Part shown: piece after piece, positions 8,502-19,488 of the stretch
Layout: each line of letters begins with the position of its first letter
How positions within the stretch are numbered: position 1 is the first letter of the stretch
Assembly: GCF_034008315.1 (NCBI RefSeq)
Contig: NZ_CP125377.1
Coordinates: 2,926,001 to 2,990,000, forward strand
DNA: 64,000 bases
DNA from: Pseudomonas sp. P8_241
GTDB lineage: Bacteria > Pseudomonadota > Gammaproteobacteria > Pseudomonadales > Pseudomonadaceae
Direction of reading: 5' to 3'
Position numbers and translations under genes: made by a program
Notes under the pieces: model-generated
Seen by the model: the letters and a program-made list of their open reading frames with translations, nothing else
What the model was told of the DNA's origin: nothing
Databases searched by the model: none

Positions 8502-8891
8502 ATGAGCATCACTCGTTACGGCACTGGCAGCACCGCCGGCGGCGGCCAGCCGCGTCCCTTCGCCCGTGCCGTTGAAGCCGATGGCTGGTTGCACGTGTCT
8601 GGACAAGTGCCGGCGCTGGATGGCGAGATTATTGTCGGTGGCATCGTCGAGCAGACGCACCAGACCATGAAGAACCTGATCGCGATCCTGGAAGAAGCCG
8701 GTTATGGCCTGGAAGACGTGGTGCGCACCGGCGTTTGGCTGGAAGATCCACGGGATTTCTGGAGTTTCAACAAGGTGTTTTCCGAGTACTTCAAGCCAGA
8801 GCACGCGCCGGCTCGCGCGTGTGTGCAGGCGAACATGATGGTCGACTGCAAGGTCGAGATTGACTGCGTTGCGTACAAGAAAAAGGCTTGA
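8502..8891 (+). CDS. RidA/YjgF-family enamine/imine deaminase
   Basis: 129-aa member of the RidA family, cytoplasmic trimers that hydrolyse reactive enamine/imine intermediates released by PLP enzymes. Seen: LHVSGQVPA near residue 27, the helix EQTHQTMKNLIAILEEAG, DVVRTGVWLEDP, and the family signature PARACVQANMMVDCKVEIDCVAY with the conserved Arg. The ATG at 8502 follows AGGAGAAG by 5 bases, so the longer in-frame start is rejected. First gene of a cluster with an IclR regulator and a fold-III PLP dehydratase, which fits removal of the enamine that such a dehydratase makes. Confidence 0.9.
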   Translation: MSITRYGTGSTAGGGQPRPFARAVEADGWLHVSGQVPALDGEIIVGGIVEQTHQTMKNLIAILEEAGYGLEDVVRTGVWLEDPRDFWSFNKVFSEYFKPEHAPARACVQANMMVDCKVEIDCVAYKKKA

Positions 8892-8900
8892 ACCGAGGTG

Positions 8901-8935
8901 GCTTCATCGCTAGCAGGCTAGCTCCCACAGGGGGA
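8901..8935. repeat. Single REP element
   Basis: One REP-like palindrome (ATCGCTAGCAGGCTAGCTCC) in the RidA to IclR gap; no second arm nearby, so it is a solitary copy. Confidence 0.65.
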
Positions 8936-8995
8936 ATGGGAGCTGACCTGCGGGCGATGGCGACCTCGCCCGGCACTTTTATGGGAACCACTGCA

Positions 8996-9760
8996 ATGAC
9001 CGAAGACACCATCAAGCGCCGGGCACGCGGTCTGGACCGGGCGTTCGATATCCTCGATTTTCTCAAGGAAATCGGCCAGCCCCTGCGCCCGAACGACATC
9101 GCCAATGGCATCGGCAGCCCCAAATCCACAGTCTATGAGCTGGTGGCTTCATTGCTGGAGCGACGGATTCTCGAACCGGTGGGCAAGGACGGCCATGTCT
9201 ATCTTGGCCGCCAGTTGTACTTCCTCGGCCAGGCACACCTGCGTCATTTCGACTTGACCCGTGAAGCCGACCACGCCCTGCTAGAGATCGTGCGACAGAC
9301 CCATGAAACCGCGCAGATGTGCCTGCTCAACGGGCGCAAATACACCGTGGCGTTGATGAAAGAAGGTGAGCGGCATTTCCGCATTTCCTCGGACATCGGT
9401 GAGAACGCCCCCATTCCCTGGACGGCATCCGGGCGTTTGCTGCTGGCGCACATGAGTGATCAGGAAATCACCGACCTGATCGATCACGACGACTTCATCC
9501 TGCCAGGCGGCGAGCGCTTGCCGCTGGAGCAGTTTCTCAAGGAAATCCGTCAGGCCGCTATCGACGGCTTTTTCTCCTTTGATAGCGTTGCCGACACCTT
9601 TACCCATTGCTTCGCCGCCCCGGTCAAAGACCCCGGCGGCGTCGCTGTCGCGACCCTGTGCATCGTCGCCCCACGGGCCGATGCGAAGAAAAACTACAAC
9701 GACTATCGCCGGGTGCTGATCGACAGCGCAAACGGCCTGGCCCGTCGGATCAACGAATAA
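8996..9760 (+). CDS. IclR-family transcriptional regulator
   Basis: 254 aa. N-terminal winged HTH (RGLDRAFDILDFLKEIGQPL then NDIANGIGSPKSTVYELVASL) followed by a C-terminal IclR effector domain with PIPWTASGRLLLAHM and a late Gly-rich stretch. I place the start at ATG 8996 after GGGAACC; an in-frame ATG at 8981 lacks a ribosome site. It sits between the RidA and dehydratase genes on the same strand and probably controls this cluster through the tandem CCGCTATAGCG dyad upstream of RidA. Effector unknown; an amino-sugar acid or D-amino acid is an inference from the neighbours. Confidence 0.9.
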   Translation: MTEDTIKRRARGLDRAFDILDFLKEIGQPLRPNDIANGIGSPKSTVYELVASLLERRILEPVGKDGHVYLGRQLYFLGQAHLRHFDLTREADHALLEIVRQTHETAQMCLLNGRKYTVALMKEGERHFRISSDIGENAPIPWTASGRLLLAHMSDQEITDLIDHDDFILPGGERLPLEQFLKEIRQAAIDGFFSFDSVADTFTHCFAAPVKDPGGVAVATLCIVAPRADAKKNYNDYRRVLIDSANGLARRINE

Positions 9761-9799
9761 CAGCGGCTGCCTGCTGCCGCGATTGTGAGGAGTTCGAGC

Positions 9800-11017
9800 A
9801 TGTCTACTGCCCCAAACACTGCTGGTGTGGAAAAAGGCTTTGCCCAGACCGGCGCCCATCTGGTCCGTGACGTCAGCCTGCCGGCTCTGGTGCTGCACCG
9901 CGAGGCGCTGGAACACAACATCCGCTGGATGCAGGACTTCGTGAGCAACAGCGGTGCGCAACTGGCGCCCCACGGTAAAACCAGCATGACTCCGGCGCTG
10001 TTTCATCGGCAACTGGACGCCGGAGCCTGGGGCATCACATTGGCGAGCGCCACGCAAACCCGTGCGGCCTACGCCCATGGCGTGCGCCGGGTGCTGATGG
10101 CCAACCAACTGGTCGGCATACCGAATATGGCACTGATTGCCGATTTGCTGGCCGACCCGGGCTTCGACTTCTATTGCATGGTCGATCACCCGGACAACGT
10201 CGCCGACCTCGGCGCGTATTTCGCCTCGCGCGGCGTGCGTCTGAACGTGATGATCGAATACGGCGTGGTCGGTGGGCGTTGCGGTTGCCGCAGCGAACAG
10301 CAAGTGCTTGATCTGGCCAAGGCGATTGCGGCGCAACCGGCGCTGGCGTTGACTGGTATTGAAGGCTACGAAGGCGTGATCCATGGCGATCACGCGGTGA
10401 CCGGCATTCGTGATTTCGCCGCGTCGCTGGTACGTCTTGCGGTGCAGTTGCAGGACAGCGGTGCTTTTGCGATTCCCAAGCCGATCATCACCGCGTCGGG
10501 CTCGGCCTGGTATGACTTGATTGCCGAGTCCTTCGAAGCGCAGAACGCTGCCGGGCGATTCCTCAGCGTGCTGCGCCCCGGCAGTTACGTGGCGCACGAC
10601 CATGGCATCTACAAGGAAGCGCAATGCTGCGTGCTCGACCGTCGCAGCGACTTGCACGAAGGTCTGCGCCCGGCGCTGGAAGTCTGGGCGCACGTTCAGT
10701 CGTTGCCGGAACCGGGTTTTGCGGTGATTGCCCTGGGCAAGCGCGACGTTGCCTACGACGCCGGGCTGCCGGTGCCGTTGCTGCGTTACAAGGCGGGTGT
10801 GGTGCCGGCCACGGGCGACGATGTCGGCGCCTGCAAGGTGACGGCGGTGATGGATCAACATGCGTTCATGATTGTGGCGCCGGGTATTGATTTGCGCGTG
10901 GGTGACATCATTTCGTTCGGTACTTCGCATCCTTGCCTGACGTTCGACAAGTGGCGTGTTGGCTGCCTGGTGGATGAGCAGTTGAATGTCATCGAGACCA
11001 TGGAAACCTGTTTCTAA
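9800..11017 (+). CDS. Fold-III PLP enzyme: D-glucosaminate dehydratase / D-serine deaminase-like
   Basis: 405-aa protein of the alanine-racemase-fold family that includes D-threonine aldolase, D-serine dehydratase (DSD1) and the D-glucosaminate dehydratase described from P. fluorescens. Seen: LVLHREALEHNIRWMQ, the PLP-lysine region APHGKTSMTP near residue 60, GIEGYEGVI, and the C-terminal metal-binding region with HAFM and a late TSHPCLTFDKW (His and Cys). The ATG at 9800 follows GAGGAG. The next gene was a 2-keto-3-deoxygluconate kinase, and dehydration of D-glucosaminate yields 2-keto-3-deoxygluconate plus ammonia, so that substrate is favoured over D-serine. Substrate remains an inference. 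Confidence 0.8.
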   Translation: MSTAPNTAGVEKGFAQTGAHLVRDVSLPALVLHREALEHNIRWMQDFVSNSGAQLAPHGKTSMTPALFHRQLDAGAWGITLASATQTRAAYAHGVRRVLMANQLVGIPNMALIADLLADPGFDFYCMVDHPDNVADLGAYFASRGVRLNVMIEYGVVGGRCGCRSEQQVLDLAKAIAAQPALALTGIEGYEGVIHGDHAVTGIRDFAASLVRLAVQLQDSGAFAIPKPIITASGSAWYDLIAESFEAQNAAGRFLSVLRPGSYVAHDHGIYKEAQCCVLDRRSDLHEGLRPALEVWAHVQSLPEPGFAVIALGKRDVAYDAGLPVPLLRYKAGVVPATGDDVGACKVTAVMDQHAFMIVAPGIDLRVGDIISFGTSHPCLTFDKWRVGCLVDEQLNVIETMETCF

Positions 11018-11038
11018 GACAGAAACTGCGGTGCGGCC

Positions 11039-11066
11039 ATCGCCAGCAAGCCGGCTCCTACGGTGG
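11039..11066. repeat. Single REP element
   Basis: REP-like palindrome ATCGCCAGCAAGCCGGCTCC just after the dehydratase gene and before the IS relic. Confidence 0.65.
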
Positions 11067-11258
11067 AATGCACTCCAATGTGGGAGATTCTATGTTTGGG
11101 GGGGAACCCCCAAGCATAGAATTTGGCGTGTATTCACTTTGGTTTTTCATCAGCGCGAACATCACTCTGGCGAGCTTGCGTGCCAGGATAACCAAGGCTT
11201 GAGTACCTTTTAGGCCTCTGGCCAGGTAGCTCTGGTAGTACGGTTTCCAGACCGGCTT
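11058..11258 (-). mobile_element. IS110-type transposase C-terminal relic
   Basis: On the minus strand an open stretch starts abruptly at 11258 and reads ...WKPYYQSYLARGLKGTQAL followed by VILARKLARVMFALMKNQSE. This resembles the extreme C-terminus of IS110/IS1111-family transposases (KPYY...G....AL...ARK). Nothing else of the transposase is present. The tail runs into a hairpin (11089-11126, arms TTCTATGTTTGGGGG and CCCCCAAGCATAGAA) that may be the element's end, then into the REP. The junction with the kdgK fragment lies within a few bases of 11258. Family assignment is from memory. Confidence 0.6.
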
Positions 11259-11260
11259 GC

Positions 11261-11782
11261 GACGTGCTGTATTTCAGCGGTATAACCCTGGCAGTGCTGG
11301 GAGGGCAGGGGCGCCAGAAGTTGTTGGAAACCCTGATCGAAGCGCGACAGAGGGGGGCGCGCATTGTGTTCGACAATAACTACCGGCCACGACTGTGGGC
11401 TTCGGTTGAAGAAGCGCGGGCGGCGTATCGTGGTGTGTTGCCGTACATCGATCTGGCGTTGCTGACGGTGGATGACGAGCAGGCGTTGTTTCAGTTTGCC
11501 GATGACGATGCAGTGTTCGCCGCGTATGAGCAGATCGGCACGCCGGAAGTAGTGCTCAAGCGTGGCGCCGATGCCTGTCTGATTCGGTGTGCCGGCGAGT
11601 CATTCGAGGTGCCGGCGCAGAAGGTCGAACGGGTGGTGGACACCACGGCGGCGGGGGATTCGTTCAGTGCGGCGTATCTGGCCTCGCGGCTCAAGGACGG
11701 GAGTCCAGTTGAAGCCGCCGACGCCGGGCATCGGCTGGCGAGCCGGGTGATTCAGGTGCCGGGGACATTGATTCCACGGTAA
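11261..11782 (+). pseudogene. kdgK: 2-keto-3-deoxygluconate kinase, N-terminal half deleted
   Basis: About 173 aa remain of a PfkB-family sugar kinase that is normally about 310 aa. The fragment opens in mid-fold with DVLYFSGITLAVLG and keeps the ATP-binding C-terminal half: IVFDNNYRPRLWAS, EVVLKRGADACL, and the PfkB signature DTTAAGDSFSAAYLA with the catalytic Asp. The N-terminal sugar-binding half has been replaced by the IS110-like relic, and no start with a ribosome site exists apart from an internal GTG. In intact clusters this kinase would phosphorylate the 2-keto-3-deoxygluconate made by the preceding dehydratase. It is almost certainly non-functional. Confidence 0.85.
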
Positions 11783-11821
11783 GCGGTGCAATTCACAAAT
11801 CCCTGTAGGAGGGGGGATACA

Positions 11822-12097
11822 TCAATCCCGGTAAAACACCTGCACCAGGTGATAACCAAACTTGCTCTTGATCGGTCCATGCACGGTACGCAGCGGTTTC
11901 TTGAAAATCACCGCATCGATCGCACCGACCATCTGCCCCGGTCGTACTTCACCCAGATCACCACCGCGTTTGCCGGACGGGCAGGTTGAATACTTCTTGG
12001 CCAGCACATCGAACGCTTCACCCTTGGCGATGCGTTGTTTGAGTTGCTCGGCTTCTTCCGAGGTTTTCACCAAAATGTGGCGGGCTTGAGCTTTCAT
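11822..12097 (-). CDS. ppiC: Parvulin-type peptidyl-prolyl isomerase (PpiC-like)
   Basis: 91-aa single-domain cytoplasmic parvulin without a signal peptide. Seen: ARHILVKTSEEAEQL, the active-site stretch YSTCPSGKRGGDLGEV, and the C-terminal FGYHLVQV with the conserved His. Full length compared with E. coli PpiC (93 aa). It stands alone, convergent with the kdgK fragment. A second copy of similar size lies at 26.7 kb. Confidence 0.92.
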   Translation of the reverse strand: MKAQARHILVKTSEEAEQLKQRIAKGEAFDVLAKKYSTCPSGKRGGDLGEVRPGQMVGAIDAVIFKKPLRTVHGPIKSKFGYHLVQVFYRD

Positions 12098-12162
12098 CGA
12101 CGGTACCTTGCAACGGTGGTGGCTATGTGGGTGCTAGCGGGGGCGCGCGATTATGCCTCAAG

Positions 12163-14700
12163 TCAGCCTGGTTGACTGATCATCGTACGAATCTTGTTGG
12201 CCAGCAGGTCGATCGAAAACGGTTTGGTCACCATGTCCATGCCGTCTTCCAGGAAGCTCTGGCGCTCGGCGGCGATTTCCGCGTAACCGGTCATGAACAA
12301 CACTTTCAGGCCCGGACGATGCTGGCGGGCGATCTCCGCCAGTTGCCGGCCATTCATGCCCGGCAGCCCGACGTCGGTGACCAGCAGGTCCAGGCGCAAG
12401 CCGGACTCAAGCACGGGCAGTGCACCCCTGGCGTCTTCGGCGGTGTGGGCGCGGTAACCGAGTTCATTCAGCAGATCGAGGACCAGCATGCGCACCGCCG
12501 GATCGTCTTCGACCAGCATCACGGTTTCACCGGCAATCGCCGCGGGTGCTTCGCTAACGACCGGTGCAGGTTCTTTTTCTTCTTCGGTCGAATGCAGGCG
12601 CGGCAGGTACAAACGCACGCTGGTGCCACGACCGGGCAGGCTGAACAGGCTGACATGGCCACCCGATTGCTGGGCAAAGCCGTAGATCATCGACAGGCCC
12701 AGACCGGTGCCCTGGCCGATGGGCTTGGTGGTGAAGAACGGGTCGAAGGCCTTGGCCAACACCGAAGGCGTCATGCCGGTGCCATTGTCACTGACTGCGA
12801 TCATCACGTAGTCACCGGCATTGACCGGTTCCAGGGTCGTGATTTCACTCTCGTCGAGATACACGTTGGCTGTTTCAATGCGCAGTTCACCGCCATCGGG
12901 CATGGCGTCCCGGGCGTTGATCACCAGATTGAGCAACGCGTTTTCCAGTTGACTGACATCGGTGTTGACCCTCCAGAGATTCTCGGTCAGTTGCAATTGA
13001 AGCTCGATGTGATCGCCCTTGGTTCTGCTGAGCAGGTCCTCCAGTGAATGGATCAACTCGTTGGCATTTAGCGGCTTGCGGTTGAGCGACTGACGCCTTG
13101 AGAACGCCAGCAACCGATGGGTGAGGGCGGCGGCACGGTTGGCCGAGGACATTGCTGCCTCGGCAAAACGTCCGATCTCTTCGGTTCGCCCCTCGGCAAT
13201 GTAGCGCTGCATCAGGTCGAGGCTGCCAAGAATGCCGGTGAGCATGTTGTTGAAGTCGTGGGCGATGCCGCCGGTGAGCTGGCCGACCGCTTCCATTTTT
13301 TGGGCATGGCGCAAGGCGTCTTCGGCGCGTTCGCGTTCGAACATTTCGTTCTGCAGACGCTCGTTCGCTTCAGCCAGTTGCCGGGTGCGGGCGACGACCC
13401 GTTCTTCAAGGGTTTCGTTAAGAATACGCAAGGCTTCTTCGGTTTTTTTGCGTTCGGTTTCGTCGATCACGAAGATGTAGAAACCGTTCACCGCGCCGTC
13501 GGCACCGTGACGCGGCAGGTAATTCATCAAGGCCTGACGAACGCTGCCGTCGCGGTGTGGGGTGCTGATGCTGAAGCAACCGGGTTTGCCGGACAGGGCT
13601 TCGGCGATGTAGGGGGCGCGCAGGGCGTAGGCTTCTTCTCCGAGCACTTCAACAATGGTGCGGCCGTAGAGTTCTTGGGGAGTCAGGCCGTACCAGTCGA
13701 GGTAGGCGGCGTTGTTCAGGCGAAAGCGCTCTTCGCGGTCGACGTAGCTGATCAGGATCGGCATGGCGTTGATGATCAGTTGCAGCTCGGTCTGACTCTG
13801 GCGCAACGCCTGCTCGGTGTGTTTGCGCTCGGTCAGGTCCAGGGCGGCACCGAGAAAGCGGATCGGCCGGCCATGGTGATCCTTGTAGCAGCGTCCGCGG
13901 GCAAACACCCAGCGCAGCTGACCGTCGGGTTGCAGCAGGCGGTATTCCTCGGCGTATTCGGTGCCGTGGGTGATGCAGTGTTTGATGCTGCGGGCGATCA
14001 GGGTGCGGTCTTCGGGGTGCACGCCGTGCAGGTACTCACTGATCGGCAACCGGCCGGCCATGGACGGCTCGATGCCGTGCAACTGGGCAAAATGGGCGTC
14101 GGCGATAAAGCGGTCCTCGCCAATGTCCCAATCCCAGGTGCCGACCGCGTCGGTGGCGGCGAGAGCCAGTTGCAGGCGTTCCTCGGTTTCACGCTGGGCC
14201 TTGAGGCTCGCCGCCGAGCGCTGTTCGAGTTCGAGGGCGATGCGACGCCGGTCGTTGGTTTCGATCGCCGTGACCAGGATGCCCGCGACCTGGGCGCTTT
14301 CATCGCGAATTGGGCTGTAGGTCAGATCCAGCCAGAAGTCGGAATCCTGGCCGCCACGCTGCAAGGTGAATCGCTGTTCACTGTAGGTTCGCACCTGGCC
14401 TTGCAAAACAGCGCTGTAGATCGGGTCGGTGAAGTCCTTCAGTTCGGGCCAGATCTGGTGCGTCGGCTGGCCGAAAGCCTGCGGATGTTTGCCACCGGCC
14501 AACAGGGCGAAGCCATCGTTGTAGATCTGCGTGAGTTGCGGTCCCCACAGCAACAGCATCGGCATCGGTGAGTGAATCACGATATCCACGGCGGTTCGCA
14601 AGCTCTGAGGCCAGGTACTGGCAGCGCCCAGTGGACTGCTGGTCCAGTCCATTCGGGCGATCAAGGCTTGGGCGTCGCTGCCGGTCGGTGTTGCGTTCAT
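12163..14700 (-). CDS. PAS hybrid sensor histidine kinase with receiver domain
   Basis: 845 aa. The order read from the N-terminus is: a PAS-like region (about 20-150), PAS/PAC repeats (about 170-300 with [20 protein letters not shown], and 300-425 with [15 protein letters not shown]), a coiled coil, a HisKA box [16 protein letters not shown], an HATPase domain with N ([13 protein letters not shown]), G1 (VSDNGTGM) and G2 ([10 protein letters not shown]) boxes, then a receiver domain with phospho-Asp in [13 protein letters not shown]. No membrane segment is obvious, so it is probably a cytosolic sensor, perhaps of light or redox; the N-terminus was not matched to a LOV motif. ATG 14700 follows AGGACC. 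No response-regulator partner gene is adjacent. Confidence 0.88.
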   Translation of the reverse strand: MNATPTGSDAQALIARMDWTSSPLGAASTWPQSLRTAVDIVIHSPMPMLLLWGPQLTQIYNDGFALLAGGKHPQAFGQPTHQIWPELKDFTDPIYSAVLQGQVRTYSEQRFTLQRGGQDSDFWLDLTYSPIRDESAQVAGILVTAIETNDRRRIALELEQRSAASLKAQRETEERLQLALAATDAVGTWDWDIGEDRFIADAHFAQLHGIEPSMAGRLPISEYLHGVHPEDRTLIARSIKHCITHGTEYAEEYRLLQPDGQLRWVFARGRCYKDHHGRPIRFLGAALDLTERKHTEQALRQSQTELQLIINAMPILISYVDREERFRLNNAAYLDWYGLTPQELYGRTIVEVLGEEAYALRAPYIAEALSGKPGCFSISTPHRDGSVRQALMNYLPRHGADGAVNGFYIFVIDETERKKTEEALRILNETLEERVVARTRQLAEANERLQNEMFERERAEDALRHAQKMEAVGQLTGGIAHDFNNMLTGILGSLDLMQRYIAEGRTEEIGRFAEAAMSSANRAAALTHRLLAFSRRQSLNRKPLNANELIHSLEDLLSRTKGDHIELQLQLTENLWRVNTDVSQLENALLNLVINARDAMPDGGELRIETANVYLDESEITTLEPVNAGDYVMIAVSDNGTGMTPSVLAKAFDPFFTTKPIGQGTGLGLSMIYGFAQQSGGHVSLFSLPGRGTSVRLYLPRLHSTEEEKEPAPVVSEAPAAIAGETVMLVEDDPAVRMLVLDLLNELGYRAHTAEDARGALPVLESGLRLDLLVTDVGLPGMNGRQLAEIARQHRPGLKVLFMTGYAEIAAERQSFLEDGMDMVTKPFSIDLLANKIRTMISQPG

Positions 14701-14788
14701 CAAAAGGTCCTGCGCGTGAGTCGCTTTGGCTGGGGCTATTCTTGCACAGGTGACAGGCGCCGGTTGATTCAGAGGCTTGAGCGGTCAA

Positions 14789-14880
14789 TGTAGGCGTGAG
14801 CTTGCTCGCGATGGCGTCGGGTCAAATTACATTGATGTCAACTGACACTCCGCTATCGCGAGTAAGCTTGCTCCTACAGG
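14789..14880. repeat. REPIN between sensor kinase and acetoacetyl-CoA synthetase
   Basis: Inverted pair of REP arms (TGTAGGCGTGAGCTTGCTCG left, AGTAAGCTTGCTCCTACAGG right), same family as the copy in cobN; it fills the gap between two genes on the minus strand. Confidence 0.85.
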
Positions 14881-14890
14881 TAATCCCATT

Positions 14891-16846
<1,956 letters not shown>

Positions 16847-16884
16847 GGCTTGCCTCTTCTTATGTTCGCATTAAATCGGACTTT

Positions 16885-17007
16885 TGTGGCGAGGGGGCTT
16901 GCCCCCGTTGGGTGGCGCAGCCGCCCTAAACCTGCGCCCGTTTCAACTCATGATAAAAATTTACGACTGCTTCGCAGCCGAACGGGGGCAAGCCCCCTCG
17001 CCACAGG
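16885..17007. repeat. REPIN of a second family (GTGGCGAGGGGGCTTGCCCC)
   Basis: Long inverted pair with arms TGTGGCGAGGGGGCTTGCCC and GGGCAAGCCCCCTCGCCACA. The spacer holds a further small inverted repeat (GGCGCAGCCGCC, CTTCGCAGCCG). The arm sequence differs from the family in cobN. Confidence 0.85.
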
Positions 17008-17020
17008 GTCTGGCAGTTGA

Positions 17021-17794
17021 TCACTGCGCCAACCACCCACCATCGATATTCCACGCCGCACCGCGTACCTGACTCCCCGCATCACTGCACAGGAACAGCA
17101 CCAGTTCACCCAATTGCGGTGGTGTCACGAACTCCAGCGACGGCTGCTTCTCGGCCAGCAAATCGTGCTGCGCCTGCTGCGGATCGATCCCGGTGGCGGC
17201 GCGATCATCGATCTGCTTTTGCACCAGCGGCGTCAGTACCCATCCGGGGCAGATGGCGTTGCAGGTAATTTGGGTTGTCGCGGTTTCCAGGGCGACCACC
17301 TTGGTCAGCCCGATCACCCCATGCTTGGCCGCGACATAAGCGGCTTTGCCTACCGATCCGACCATCCCGTGCACCGAGGCAATGTTGATCACCCGACCCC
17401 AACCCTTGGCACGCATGCCCGGCAGGCTCAGTCGAGTGCCATGGAACACCGACGACAGGTTGATCGCGATGATCGAATCCCAGCGCTCCACGGGGAATTC
17501 ATCGACGGGGGCAACATGCTGAATGCCGGCGTTGTTGACCAGAATGTCGATGCCGCCAAACTCACGCTCGGCGTAGGCGATCATGTCGGCGATTTGCGCC
17601 GGGTCGCTGACATCGGCCGGGTGATGGCCGACCTTGCCGCCGAACTGTGCCACGTCGGCAATCACTTTGGATGCATCGCCGAACCCGTTGAGGATCAGGT
17701 TGGCCCCAGCCTTGGCCAGGCTGAGGGCAATCCCCAGGCCGATGCCGCTGGTAGAACCGGTGACCAGTGCGGTCTTGCCCGAAAGAGTCGTCAT
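17021..17794 (-). CDS. bdhA: 3-Hydroxybutyrate dehydrogenase
   Basis: 257-aa classical short-chain dehydrogenase oxidising D-3-hydroxybutyrate to acetoacetate with NAD. Seen: cofactor motif TGSTSGIGLGIALSLAKAG, NNAGIQHVAPV, catalytic Ser in NIASVHGMVGS and YVAAKHGV with the YxxxK pair, and a C-terminus GAAWNIDGGWLAQ typical of this enzyme. I start at MTTLSGK after GTGAGGTATTC. It begins 7 bases after the GntP permease stop, so the two form an operon. HbcR is the expected activator. Confidence 0.93.
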   Translation of the reverse strand: MTTLSGKTALVTGSTSGIGLGIALSLAKAGANLILNGFGDASKVIADVAQFGGKVGHHPADVSDPAQIADMIAYAEREFGGIDILVNNAGIQHVAPVDEFPVERWDSIIAINLSSVFHGTRLSLPGMRAKGWGRVINIASVHGMVGSVGKAAYVAAKHGVIGLTKVVALETATTQITCNAICPGWVLTPLVQKQIDDRAATGIDPQQAQHDLLAEKQPSLEFVTPPQLGELVLFLCSDAGSQVRGAAWNIDGGWLAQ

Positions 17795-17801
17795 GAATAC
17801 C

Positions 17802-19193
17802 TCACACAATGCCAGTGGCGTAGAAGGTGCCGATCACCACGAAAACCGCCAGGGTCTTGATCAGCGTAATACAGAAAATGTCTTTATAAGCCTCGCGGTG
17901 GGTCAGGCCGGTGACCGCCAGCAAGGTAATCACCGCGCCATTGTGCGGCAGGGTGTCCATGCCGCCGCTGGCCATCGCGGCAACCCGGTGCAGGACTTCC
18001 AGGGGAATGTTTGCGGCGTGGGCGGCACTGATGAATTGTTCGGACATCGCCGCCAGCGCGATACTCATGCCACCCGATGCGGAGCCGGTGATACCGGCCA
18101 ACAGGGTCACGGTAATCGCTTCATTGACCAGCGGATTAGGAATGCCCTTGAGCCAGTCGGCCAGCACCAGAAAGCCTGGCAGCGAGGCGATCACCGCACC
18201 GAAGCCGTATTCCGAGGCGGTGTTCATCGCCGCCAGCAAAGCACCGCTGACCGCACTTTTACTGCCTTCAGCGAGCTTGCTGCGGATCGCCTGGAAACCA
18301 AACGCGAGCGCCATGAGGATGCCCACCAGCAACGCCGCCTGAACCGCCCAAATGGCGGTGAGCTTGGCGATTTCGGTGGTCACCGGGGTGGCCATACCCG
18401 GCAGTGCCAGGCTGTGGGTCTTGCCGTACCACTGCGGAATCCACTGGGTGAACAGCAGGTTCATGATGCCCACCGCGAGCAACGGCGACAGGGCGAGCCA
18501 CGGGTTGGGCAGCTTGATGTCGGCGGCGGTTTCCGGTTCGTTGCGCAGGTCCGAGCCATAGCCTTCACCGCTGCGCTGGGCCTTGTTGCGCTGGCGCTGG
18601 AGAAACAGCATGCCGGCGCTGAACACGAAGATGGTGCCGATCACACCCAGCCACGGCGCCGCCCACGCGGTGGTGTTGAAAAAGGTGCTGGGAATGATGT
18701 TCTGGATCTGCGGCGTGCCGGGCAGGGCGTCCATGGTGAACGAGAACGCGCCCAGGGCGATGGTCGCAGGAATCAGGCGCTTGGGAATGTTGCTTTGACG
18801 GAACATCTCGGCGGCAAACGGATAGACCGCGAAGACCACCACGAACAGCGAGACGCCGCCGTAGGTCAGCAGGGCGCAGACCAGCACGATCACCAGCATG
18901 GCCTGACGAGTGCCGAGCAGGCGAATCGCGGCGGCAACGATGGAGCGCGAAAATCCGGACAGCTCGATCAACTTGCCGAACACCGCACCGAGCAGGAACA
19001 CCGGGAAATACAGTTTGATGAAGCCGACCATTTTCTCCATGAACACGCCGGTGAAGGCGGGCGCGACGGCTGAAGGGTCGGTGAGCAGGACGGCGCCAAG
19101 AGCGGCAATCGGGGCAAAAAGGATAACGCTGTAGCCACGGTAAGCAGCCAGCATCAGCAGCGCGAGGGCTGCCAAGGCAATGATCACACTCAT
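17802..19193 (-). CDS. GntP-family permease, probable 3-hydroxybutyrate transporter
   Basis: 463-aa inner-membrane protein with about 12 hydrophobic segments spread over its length. It belongs to the gluconate:H+ symporter (GntP) superfamily: early helix ALAALALLMLAAYRGYS, then VSLFVVVFAVYPFA and GSASGGMSIALAAM. Being translationally close to bdhA and behind a sigma-54 promoter with an HbcR-type activator, it very likely imports D-3-hydroxybutyrate; the equivalent P. aeruginosa block (PA2003-PA2005) has the same layout. Ribosome site CAGGAGACACACC precedes the ATG. Confidence 0.87.
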   Translation of the reverse strand: MSVIIALAALALLMLAAYRGYSVILFAPIAALGAVLLTDPSAVAPAFTGVFMEKMVGFIKLYFPVFLLGAVFGKLIELSGFSRSIVAAAIRLLGTRQAMLVIVLVCALLTYGGVSLFVVVFAVYPFAAEMFRQSNIPKRLIPATIALGAFSFTMDALPGTPQIQNIIPSTFFNTTAWAAPWLGVIGTIFVFSAGMLFLQRQRNKAQRSGEGYGSDLRNEPETAADIKLPNPWLALSPLLAVGIMNLLFTQWIPQWYGKTHSLALPGMATPVTTEIAKLTAIWAVQAALLVGILMALAFGFQAIRSKLAEGSKSAVSGALLAAMNTASEYGFGAVIASLPGFLVLADWLKGIPNPLVNEAITVTLLAGITGSASGGMSIALAAMSEQFISAAHAANIPLEVLHRVAAMASGGMDTLPHNGAVITLLAVTGLTHREAYKDIFCITLIKTLAVFVVIGTFYATGIV

Positions 19194-19250
19194 GGTGTGT
19201 CTCCTGGGTTGTTATTTTTGTAGGGTGGATCTTTTGCAGGAGAGGCGTAT

Positions 19251-19266
19251 AGCGAGTTTTGTGCCA
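19251..19266 (-). promoter_or_regulatory. Sigma-54 promoter of the permease-bdhA operon
   Basis: On the minus strand the sequence TGGCACAAAACTCGCT has GG and GC at the exact -24/-12 spacing and matches the consensus TGGCACG-N4-TTGCW except at two positions. It lies 58 bp before the permease ATG and next to an enhancer-binding protein gene, as expected. Confidence 0.85.
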
Positions 19267-19329
19267 GATAGCTAAGTTGTTGAAATATAATGATTTATTG
19301 TTATTCGTCGATATTGTTGCGAAAGGCTT

Positions 19330-19345
19330 GTCTCTTTATTGAGAC
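19330..19345. promoter_or_regulatory. Upstream activating site 1 (HbcR-type dyad)
   Basis: GTCTCTTTATTGAGAC, an inverted repeat with GTCTC/GAGAC arms, about 75 bp upstream of the sigma-54 promoter. A near-identical dyad occurs at 19473. Confidence 0.7.
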
Positions 19346-19360
19346 GTTTTTATGGTGTTT

Positions 19361-19437
19361 AAAGATCGCAGCCTTCGGCAGCTCCTACGCTGGAATGCAT
19401 AACCACCCCGTAAGAGCTGCCGAAGGCTGCGATCTTT
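19361..19437. repeat. REPIN of a third family, between two activator dyads
   Basis: Inverted pair with arms AAAGATCGCAGCCTTCGGCA and its reverse complement at 19418-19437, around a short loop. It sits between the two GTCTC dyads that flank it. Nothing else was recognised in the 19194-19487 spacer beyond these sites and the promoter. Confidence 0.85.
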
Positions 19438-19472
19438 TGATCTCTAAAATCCATCTACAAATAGAGATGAGT

Positions 19473-19488
19473 GTCTCTTTAAGGAGAC
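19473..19488. promoter_or_regulatory. Upstream activating site 2 (HbcR-type dyad)
   Basis: GTCTCTTTAAGGAGAC, the same length and arms as the dyad at 19330. It touches the stop codon of the activator gene and is about 210 bp upstream of the sigma-54 promoter. Confidence 0.7.

Noticed and set aside
8321..8575. 84-codon plus-strand ORF before RidA
   Set aside because: It runs through the IclR-type operator and overlaps the RidA gene in another frame; no family resemblance.
9281..10930. 549-codon minus-strand frame opposite the IclR and dehydratase genes
   Set aside because: Antisense to two genes with clear motifs and crosses their spacer. A frame shadow.
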